Assembly (NCBI RefSeq): GCF_016888005.1 | Contig: NZ_JAFDVE010000010.1 | Coordinates: 1 to 64,000 of the forward strand | Direction: 5' to 3' | From: Phycicoccus sp. CSK15P-2 | GTDB lineage: Bacteria; Actinomycetota; Actinomycetes; Actinomycetales; Dermatophilaceae | DNA: 64,000 bases | Part shown: positions 55,145-62,700 of the stretch, in pieces | Position numbering within the stretch: the stretch's first letter is position 1 | How the letters are laid out: every line of letters starts with the position of its first letter | The notes under the pieces: model-generated | Databases searched by the model: none | Seen by the model: the letters and a program-made list of their open reading frames with translations, nothing else | What the model was told of the DNA's origin: nothing | Position numbers and translations under genes: made by a program

Positions 55145-55600
55145 TCAGCGGGAGAGCCCCGCGTACTGGGTCAGCCACTGCGTGAGTCCCTGCGGGAGGA
55201 ACTCCGGCAGACCCATGAGGCGCAGCGACAGCCACACGACGCCCGCGACGAACGCGAAGGTCGCGAGCCCGATGAGGACCTGCACGACACGTGGCTGCGC
55301 CATGACCCAGTGCTCCCACGCCCGCACGTGGCGCTTGACGAACTCGAGCAGCCGCTGCGCCCGCTCGAACTCCGTGGCCCACACGGCGATGCCGAGGATG
55401 ACGATGAACCATCCCGGACCCGGGAGCGGGACGAGCACGAGCCCGCCCGCGACGAGGACCAGGCCCAGCACGCCCACGCCGTACCGGTAGACGCGGTGCG
55501 TCGCCGCGTTCGACCTCACCCGTCGGCGCCAGGCCCAGTCCTGCGATGTCTCGTCCAAGGTCGCGTCACCCTCCGCCGTGGTCATCCGCTCGTCGGTCAC
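55145..55600 (-). CDS. PGPGW-motif membrane protein (TIGR02611-like)
   Basis: A 151-aa membrane protein. Two or three hydrophobic segments are visible: YGVGVLGLVLVAGGLVLVPL, then WFIVILGIAVWATEFERAQ after the hallmark PLPGPGW, and VLIGLATFAFVAGVVWLSL. This is the family of putative transmembrane proteins with a PGPGW repeat, function unknown. GTG 55600 overlaps the pabC stop (GTGA); ATG 55585 is an alternative. It is last in pabB-pabC order. Bases 55079-55144 hold no gene. Confidence 0.8.
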   Translation of the reverse strand: MTDERMTTAEGDATLDETSQDWAWRRRVRSNAATHRVYRYGVGVLGLVLVAGGLVLVPLPGPGWFIVILGIAVWATEFERAQRLLEFVKRHVRAWEHWVMAQPRVVQVLIGLATFAFVAGVVWLSLRLMGLPEFLPQGLTQWLTQYAGLSR

Positions 55601-56439
55601 GGGTCGACACCTCGCGCGGCGTGCCGGGCCCAGACCTCCTGGACCTTGGTCGTGACCGGTCCCGGTGTGGGCCGCGTCCGGCCGTCGACCGCGGAGACGG
55701 GCATGACGTCCTTGATCGACGAGGTGAGGAAGACCTCGTCCGCGTCGCCCAGGGCGCTCGTCGGCAGCGGCTCCTCGCGGACCTCGATGCCGTCGGCGCG
55801 ACACCACTCGAGGACCAGCTCGCGGGTGACGCCGGCCAGGCAGCCGCTGTCGAGCGGCGGGGTACGTACGACCCCGCCCGAGACGACGAACACGTTGCTG
55901 CCGGTGCCCTCGCACAGCTCGTCGCGGGTGTTGCCCAGGACCGCCTCGACGGCGCCCCGCTCGTGCGCGTACGCGAGGGCGACGACGTTGTCGGCGTAGG
56001 AGGTGGTCTTGAGCCCCGCGGTGGCCGCGCGTTCGTTGCGCACCCAGGGCACCGTGACGACGGCTCCCACGGCGGCCGGCCGGGCGTGGGGCACTGCGGT
56101 GACGATGTACGTGAGCTCCGAGCCGAGCCGGTCCGAGCCCAGCGGGCCTCGCCCGCCGGTGACGGTCCAGCGCAGCCTCCCGAACGGGACGGAGGCACCG
56201 GACAGCACCGCCCGCACGCCCTCGAGGATGCGGTCGTGGTCGGCCCGCGGCAGCCCCAGCCCCGCCATCGTGCGATCCATCCGCGCCAGGTGCCGGCCCA
56301 GCGCGAACGGCGTGCCGTCCTCCACCTTGAGGGTCTCGAAGGCACCGTCGCCGACCGTCACGCCGTGGTCGACAGCACTCACGGCGGGGCCGTCCGGCGG
56401 GACGAGGGCGCCGTCCACCCACACCCGGATGTCCGTCAT
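55597..56439 (-). CDS. pabC: 4-amino-4-deoxychorismate lyase (class IV aminotransferase fold)
   Basis: Releases p-aminobenzoate from aminodeoxychorismate for folate synthesis. The 280-aa PLP enzyme has VDHGVTVGDGAFETLKVEDG, the PLP Lys in AGLKTTSYADNV, NTRDELCEGTGSNVF and the C-terminal EVFLTSSIKDVMPV. It is 3 bp after pabB, which supports PabC over branched-chain or D-alanine aminotransferase. Confidence 0.9.
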   Translation of the reverse strand: MTDIRVWVDGALVPPDGPAVSAVDHGVTVGDGAFETLKVEDGTPFALGRHLARMDRTMAGLGLPRADHDRILEGVRAVLSGASVPFGRLRWTVTGGRGPLGSDRLGSELTYIVTAVPHARPAAVGAVVTVPWVRNERAATAGLKTTSYADNVVALAYAHERGAVEAVLGNTRDELCEGTGSNVFVVSGGVVRTPPLDSGCLAGVTRELVLEWCRADGIEVREEPLPTSALGDADEVFLTSSIKDVMPVSAVDGRTRPTPGPVTTKVQEVWARHAARGVDP

Positions 56440-56442
56440 GCC

Positions 56443-57474
56443 TCACAGCCTCCCAGACGTCTGCACGCTTCCCGTGGCAAGTCCGACGAGACGCGCCGCC
56501 TTGAGCGCCGTCTCGTCCCACTCCCCAACGGCCGAGCTGCCCCAGGTGATCCCGGCCCCGGTGCCGAACCTCAGGACCCGGAGCCCGTCGTCGCGCCGGG
56601 CCGCCCAGAAGGTCCTGATGCCGACCGCGAGACGGGCGGTCCCCCGGTCGGCGTCGACCCACCCCACGGCCCCGCAGTACGGCCCGCGCGGCACCGGCTC
56701 GAGGTCGGCGACCGCCTGGAGAGCGGTGTGCTTCGGGGCGCCGCTGACCGACCCCGGCGGGAAGGTCGCCCCGAGCACGTCCGTCCACGCGACCCCGGCG
56801 CGCAGGCGGCCGCAGACCTCCGAGACGAGGTGCACCAGCCCCGGATGCTCCTCGAGCCGGCAGAGGGCGTCGACCGCGACGGTGCCCGGACGGCTCACGT
56901 GCCCGAGATCGTGGCGCACGAGGTCGACGATCATGACGTTCTCGGCGTAGTCCTTCGCCAGCAGCCCCCCGACGTCGGACGCGGTCCCCTTGATCGGCCA
57001 GGACGACAAGTGCTCGCCGTCGCGGAGCAGGAACGCCTCGGGCGACGCGCAGGCCACCTCGAGCCCGGCCTCCGGCACGTCGACCGTGCCGGCGAAGGGC
57101 GCGGGGTTACCGGCCGCCAGGAGCGCGCCGAGGTCCGCGAGCCGCGCGTCCTCCGGGAGGTCGTGCTCGAGCACCCGGCAGAGGTTCACCTGGTACACGG
57201 TGCCCGCGGCGATCCGACGCCGGACCTCCTCGACCGCGGCCATGTAGCCGGCCTCGTCGAGGCTCGTCCGCCAGCTCCCGCCCAGGCGCGGCCACGACGC
57301 GGCGTCACCGGGGGGCGCCGGGCATCCACGCTCGACCGCACGCATCCGCACCGCGGTGAGCACCCCCTCAAAGGTCAGGACGACCACCCAGAAGCCGTGG
57401 GTCAGTGCCGCGGCGTCGTGGACGACCTCCTCGGCCCCGCGGGCCGCGACCGACCGGAACCAGGCCTGTGCCAC
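56443..57474 (-). CDS. pabB: Aminodeoxychorismate synthase component I
   Basis: Chorismate-using enzyme of folate synthesis. The 343-aa protein holds the chorismate-binding core: IAAGTVYQVNLCRV, PEAFLLRD, PIKGTASDV, KDYAENVMIVDLVRHDLG, GSVSGAPKHTAL and a C-terminal GAGITWGS. The N-terminal region is short compared with full PabB (about 450 aa), as in the truncated actinobacterial forms. I take GTG 57474; other GTGs lie up to 63 bp upstream. The amidotransferase partner is not in the window. Confidence 0.9.
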   Translation of the reverse strand: MAQAWFRSVAARGAEEVVHDAAALTHGFWVVVLTFEGVLTAVRMRAVERGCPAPPGDAASWPRLGGSWRTSLDEAGYMAAVEEVRRRIAAGTVYQVNLCRVLEHDLPEDARLADLGALLAAGNPAPFAGTVDVPEAGLEVACASPEAFLLRDGEHLSSWPIKGTASDVGGLLAKDYAENVMIVDLVRHDLGHVSRPGTVAVDALCRLEEHPGLVHLVSEVCGRLRAGVAWTDVLGATFPPGSVSGAPKHTALQAVADLEPVPRGPYCGAVGWVDADRGTARLAVGIRTFWAARRDDGLRVLRFGTGAGITWGSSAVGEWDETALKAARLVGLATGSVQTSGRL

Positions 57475-57560
57475 GCCGAGCAGCCTAAGCCCCGCCGGCA
57501 CGCGCGACGGGGCGCGGCCGACGACGGTGTCGGCCACGCCCCGTGGCACGTGGGGCCGCG

Positions 57561-59411
57561 TCAGGCGGTGACGCTGGCCTCCTGGTCGAGGGCCGCCGCC
57601 ACCCGGCGGTGCGCCGCCCAGATCTCCTCGGGCAGGTCGGCGAAGTGTCCGAGGTGCTCCTCGCGGTGCTGCATCTCCTCGCGCCACCGCTCGACGTCGA
57701 TGGTGAGGATGGTGTCGAGGTCCGCCTCGTCGATCTCCAGCCCCTCGAGGTCGAGCTCGTCCTTGAGCGGGATGGTGCCGACGGCCGTGCGGCGGCCGGT
57801 CACCTCGCCCTTCTTCAGCTGCATGAGCCAGAGCAGGGCGCGGAGGTTCTCCCGGTAGCCGGGCCACCGGAAGTGCCCGTCCTCGGGGTGGCGCTGGAAC
57901 CAGTTGACGTGGGCGAACAGCGGCTGCGTCCTGGCCGCGCCCACGATCTTCAGCCAGTGCGCGGCGTACGGGCCCTCGGGGTAGGCCATGAAGGGGCGCA
58001 TCGACATCGGGTCGTAGCGGAGCTTGCCCTCGACGCCCTCGGCCGCGGCGGTGGCCTCGGCGCCGAGGGTCAGGCCGTCGTAGACGCCCTCGGCGAGGTC
58101 GTCGATGGCGCGCACGAGCGGCTCGCGGTCACGCGTGCGCCCGCCGAAGATGATCGCGTCGATCCGGACGCCCTTGGGGTCCTCGAAGTCGTCCGCGACG
58201 TTGGGCACGTTCGCGAGCGTCGTCGTGAACCGGCTGTTCGGGTGGGCCCAGGGGTCACCGGACTCGTCGGGGTTGCGGTCGGCGACGAGCTCGCCCTTCC
58301 AGTCCCGCCATCCGGTGACGTCTTCCGGCGGGGCGGCGGTCTTGCCCTCCCACCAGACCTCGTGGGTGTCCTCGTTGTAGGCGACGTTCGTGAAGAGCGA
58401 CTGCGTCCCGGGGGCGATGGAGTCCAACGCGGTCGGGTTGGTCCTCCCGTTGGTGTCCTTGGCGACCCCGAAGACGCCGTTCTCGGGGTTGAGCCCGTAG
58501 AGCTCGCCGTCCTCGCCGATCCACAGCCAGGCGATGTCGTCGCCGTAGAACGAGACGTGGTAGCGGTCGCCGAGGGCGTCGGGCGCGAGCGTCATCGCGA
58601 GGTTGGTCTTCCCGGAGGCGCTCGGGAAGCCACCGCAGATGTGGTACTTCTCGCCGGTCTGCTTGTCCGTGATCCCGAGGAGCATGAACTGCTCGCCGAG
58701 GAACTCCCCCGACGCCCAGCCGTCGTAGGCGGCCTGGCGCAGCCCGTGCGCGATCTTGCCGAGCAGCGCGTTGCCGCCGTAGCTGCTGCCGAAGTGCAGG
58801 ATCGTGCGCTCGTCTGCGACGGTGACGAAGTACCGCTCGTCCTCGTCCGTACCCTGCCCGAGGTTGGGCAGGTCGCCGGTGACGTGCACGGCCCGCACGA
58901 ACATCTCCGGCTCGTCGAGGTCGTTGATGAGGTCGATGCCCACCCGGGCCATCCGGATCATGTGCAGGCACACCGTGCGGTTGTCGGTGATCTCCACCCC
59001 GGCTGCGTAGCGCTCGAGCGGCGAGCCGGGCGGGGCCATGAGGTACGGGATGACGTACATCGTCTTGCCCGCCATCGCCCCTTTCATGTGCCCCTCCACC
59101 ACGGGGCGGATCTCGTCGGTGTGCCGCCAGTTGTTGTAGACGCCCTCGTCCTCCGGGCGGCTCGTGGCCACGATGGTGCGCTCCTCGGAGCGCGCGGTGT
59201 CCTTCGCGTAGCTGCGGGAGTAGTAGAGGCCCTCGCCGGCAGGCTGGATCTCGCCGGCCCCGAGCGACTCCTGGATCAGGCGGGCGTCGTCGGAGGCGCT
59301 CACCACCTCGATGCGCTCGGCTCCGAGGAAGTCCGCCCAGTGCAGGACGTACTCGCGCACCGCGGGGTTGGTCAGCCCCGCATCGTCCAACGACTTCTCC
59401 AGGTCGGCCAC
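57561..59411 (-). CDS. pckG: Phosphoenolpyruvate carboxykinase (GTP)
   Basis: Converts oxaloacetate and GTP to phosphoenolpyruvate in gluconeogenesis. The 616-aa protein has the GTP-type kinase loop GGFPSASGKTNLAM with the mobile-lid Cys replaced by Ala, DDIAWLWIGEDG, and FPSASGK preceding it; RPFMAYPEGPYAAHWL and HVNWFQRH are family-typical. Length is normal. GTG start 59411. Its long upstream region (59412-59722) contains possible regulatory sequence, described separately. Confidence 0.96.
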   Translation of the reverse strand: MADLEKSLDDAGLTNPAVREYVLHWADFLGAERIEVVSASDDARLIQESLGAGEIQPAGEGLYYSRSYAKDTARSEERTIVATSRPEDEGVYNNWRHTDEIRPVVEGHMKGAMAGKTMYVIPYLMAPPGSPLERYAAGVEITDNRTVCLHMIRMARVGIDLINDLDEPEMFVRAVHVTGDLPNLGQGTDEDERYFVTVADERTILHFGSSYGGNALLGKIAHGLRQAAYDGWASGEFLGEQFMLLGITDKQTGEKYHICGGFPSASGKTNLAMTLAPDALGDRYHVSFYGDDIAWLWIGEDGELYGLNPENGVFGVAKDTNGRTNPTALDSIAPGTQSLFTNVAYNEDTHEVWWEGKTAAPPEDVTGWRDWKGELVADRNPDESGDPWAHPNSRFTTTLANVPNVADDFEDPKGVRIDAIIFGGRTRDREPLVRAIDDLAEGVYDGLTLGAEATAAAEGVEGKLRYDPMSMRPFMAYPEGPYAAHWLKIVGAARTQPLFAHVNWFQRHPEDGHFRWPGYRENLRALLWLMQLKKGEVTGRRTAVGTIPLKDELDLEGLEIDEADLDTILTIDVERWREEMQHREEHLGHFADLPEEIWAAHRRVAAALDQEASVTA

Positions 59412-59722
59412 TTCTGCTCACCCATTCCGCTCGGTTCGATCGCGTGCTGCAGCCCCGGACCGGCACCACGACGGCGGGGTGGCCGCTCTCCGAGATGCCC
59501 ATTGCATCGCACCCCGGTGGCGCTGGCCACCGTCCAGCGGGCCCGGGATGGGAGGGCTTGGTCACACTCGGGCCGGCAGGCGAGACGTGGGTCACATGTA
59601 CTGGCGGGTAGGGGTCCCGGGAGACGACTTCGCATGCGCGACAACGTTGTCAGTGGAGAAGTTCCGAGCAGAGAGGAAGGGGCGAGTCGCCGGCCTCACG
59701 ACGCGCCTTCCCCGGACCCGCC
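59412..59722. other. Intergenic region upstream of pckG
   Basis: 311 bp without a gene. It contains a 7-bp hairpin CGGTGGC/GCCACCG (59515-59521/59526-59532), two TGTGA half-sites read on the minus strand (59564-59568, 59592-59596) that could be part of CRP/GlxR-like sites but have no clear partner half, and the palindrome at 59640-59651. I could not place convincing -35/-10 boxes. It is both the pckG upstream region and the GH92 downstream region. Confidence 0.5.
59640..59651. promoter_or_regulatory. LacI-family-like operator palindrome
   Basis: GACAACGTTGTC is a perfect 12-bp palindrome centred on AACGTT, the typical form of LacI-family operators (TGACAACGTTGTCA-like). It is about 230 bp upstream of pckG and 72 bp downstream of the GH92 stop. 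No LacI-type regulator is in the window. The site may act on pckG or belong to the GH92 locus. Confidence 0.45.
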
Positions 59723-62700
59723 TCAGTCGACCGGTTCCAGCTGCTCGGCGGCGAGCCGGAGGCGCCGCGCCTGGGCTTCCACCTCGTCCTGCGTGGCGGT
59801 GCCCGCCGCGAGCACGTCGCGGGACGCCTCGAGCTGCTCGAGGAACACCCCGAAGTCGATCTCGTGGTACCGGTCGCCGTCGTCGGCGAGCGGGGCGTAG
59901 GTGTCGACGGCGTCCTGGAGGACCGCGAAGTCCACCGGGACGTCCTGCTCGGCAGAGGCGTCGGAGTCGACGAACGTCAGGCTGTCGATGTTCGCCACGT
60001 ACGGGTGCCCCGAGTCGTAGGCGTCGGTACGCAGCACCAGCGCCAGCTCGTGCGTGCCCCGCAGCGGCTCCGGAAGCGTGATGGTCGCTGTGCCGGCGCT
60101 GGACCAGCTCGAGCCCGTCGTGGGCAGGGCGACGGTCGCGTACGGTTCCCCGGGGTCGTCCGGGTCGAACCCGTCGACGTACAGGTCGATCGCCGAGTCA
60201 CGCCCGCACCGGCCCGAGTTGTGGACGTAGTGGACGGACAGCTCGTCGTGGGCGGCCGGGCCGAGGTCGACCTCGGCGTAGGTGAGCCAGTCGCCGTCGT
60301 GCGTGCCGCCGACGTTCGTCACGGCGCCGTCGTCCCAGGTCGAGCTCTCCTTCTTGAGGCTGCCCCCGGAGGTCTCCGCCCAGTCCTCCGCCTCGACGGC
60401 GACCGCGCTGGGTGAGCCGGTGGTGAAAGTCAGGTTGTCGATGTTCGCCACGTAGGGGTGGCCGTCGTAGGCGTCCGTGCGCAGCCGCAGGTACACCTCG
60501 TGGGTGCCGCTGACGGTCCCCGGCAGCATCGCGGTGGCGATGCCGTCGTCGCCCCATCCCGACCCGGTCCGGGCGAGCCCGACCGTCGCGAACGGCTCAC
60601 CGGGGTCGGCCGGGTCGAACTCGTCGAGGTAGACGTCGACCGCCGAGTTCTCACCGCACCGCGAGGAGTTGTTGACGTAGTGGACGGCCACCTCGCCGAG
60701 GTCGCGGTCACCGAAGTCGACGGGCCCGTAGGCGAGCCAGTCGCCGTCGTGCGTGCCACCGATGTTGGTCAGCGACTCCCCGCTCCACGTGCTGCTCTCG
60801 TTCTTCAGGCCGCCGCCGGAGTTCTCGGTCCAGTCCTCGGCCTCCACGACGACGCCGCCCAGGCCCGGGTCGACCGCACCCGGGTCGTCCGCGCTGAGCC
60901 GGAACCAGTCGAAGTTCCCCACCCACGAGCGTCCGGACGGGGCGTGGAACACGAACGTGACCCGCTCGGCGTCGACGAGGGCCTGCGGGTCGCTCAGCCG
61001 CGCCGTCGTCTCGGCGTAGGTGCCCCAGGCGCCGGTGCCGGTGAGGTCGACGGCCGCCAGGAGCGCGCCGTCCGCGTCACCAGCGTGCACCTCCAGGGTG
61101 CTGGGCTGCTCCGACGCCGAGAAGTTCGTCGCGTAGCGGACCGACACGTAGCCCGGCTGCTCGTCGTCCTCGAAGTACAGACCCTGGTACTGGACCCACG
61201 AGCCGTCCCGGACCCCACCCAGGTTGCCGGCCGAGCTGTTGGCCTCGTTCTTGAGCTCACCACCGGACCAGGCGTCGGAGTCCTCGCCCTGCAGCACGCG
61301 GAAGCCGCCCTCGTCGATGGCGAGACCGTCGATCGCCGCCTGCAGCGCGTCGGCCCCGAAGCGCAGGTCGACACTGGAGGCGTCGTCGTCGGCCAGCAGC
61401 TCACGCGCGGTGTCGAGCGCGTCCTGCAGGGCCGTGAAGGACCGCAGCGAGTAGCTGGCCCGCCGGACCTCGGCGGCCCGGTCGACCAACGCCTGGAGCT
61501 CGACACGCTCCGCCGCCGCGACGGAGAGCCGGAGCGGCGACCGGTTGGACACGCCCTGCCCGTGCACCTCCGAGGCCCGGACGCGACCGGTGAACGCGCG
61601 GTCCGTGAACGCCACGTAGAAGCGGGCGTCGGCCGTGGCGGACCCGCGGAGGGTGACCCGTGCGGTCGTCCCGCCGGTGACGGTGACCTTCGCGCGGACG
61701 CTGCTCGGCAGGCCCTTGACGGTCGCGGCGCCCCAGCGCGTCAGGTCCCGGCCCCGGGGGCCGGCGAACCGGGCGCCACGGTGCAGCCGCAGCGTGACCG
61801 AGGCGTCGACGCCGCCGTCGGCCGCGGCCTCGACGACCATCGGGTCGGCGGTGACGACCGGCGGCTCGGGGGCCTCGTCGGACGCCGTGCTCATCGAGTA
61901 GGCGGGGTCGGTGGTGGAGCCCCACCGGCTGGGCCGGTCGCTCATCCGGAAGGTGAGGTCGCCGCCCCCCACGATGTCGGCGTAGTCGACCCAGGTGTTG
62001 CCGAACCGCTTGCCGTCCAGCGTCGCCGACCTGATGTAGAAGTCGTCGGTCGAGACCCCGCGGGCCCGGATCGTGAAGCGGCGGCCGCTGTCGTAGGAGA
62101 TGACCGCCGAGTCGAAGAACGGCGAGCCGATCTGCAGCTGCGAGGACCCGGACGTCACCGGGAACAGGCCGAGCGCGGCGGCGACGAACATCGTCGACAT
62201 CGTGCCGGCGTCGTTGTCCATCGTCGGGAGCAGGCCCTGGGGGCTGAGCTTGTAGACCTGCGTCTTCACCGGCGGAGTGAACTCCCCACCGCCACTGGGG
62301 GCCTCGCTCGTGCTGCCCGTGCCCAGGTAGCGGTTCCAGGTCTCCTTCGTGTAGATCGCGCGGACCCACTTCTGGGTCAGGCTCGGCTCCCCGACGTAGT
62401 TGAAGAGGTACGGCGCCTGCAGGTCGATCTCGTTGGAGTTGGAGTGCAGCATGCCGGAGCCGTCGTCCGGGGCGTCCTCGCCGAACATGTGCCGGAGGGC
62501 GAGCAGGGTGGCGTCCCGGCCGCCCGTGGCGTCGACGAGGGCGTCCATGTCGTACGCGTCGTACCAGTGGTACTGCCACAGCGTGCCCTGGTAGAGGCGG
62601 GCTGCCTCGAACCTCTCGTAGTCGGCGTCGACCCAGTCGCCGTCGCCGTTCCGCGGGGTGAGCACACCCACCTCGGTGCCGTCCTCCGCCGTCCAGGCAC

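Noticed and set aside
59564-59596. CRP/GlxR site upstream of pckG
   Set aside because: Two TGTGA half-sites are present, but neither has a matching TCACA half at the required spacing.
61557-61575. Tandem sugar-binding repeats as a CRISPR-like array
   Set aside because: The repeats in this region are protein modules of about 430 bp in frame, not short direct repeats with spacers. No CRISPR array was seen anywhere in the window.
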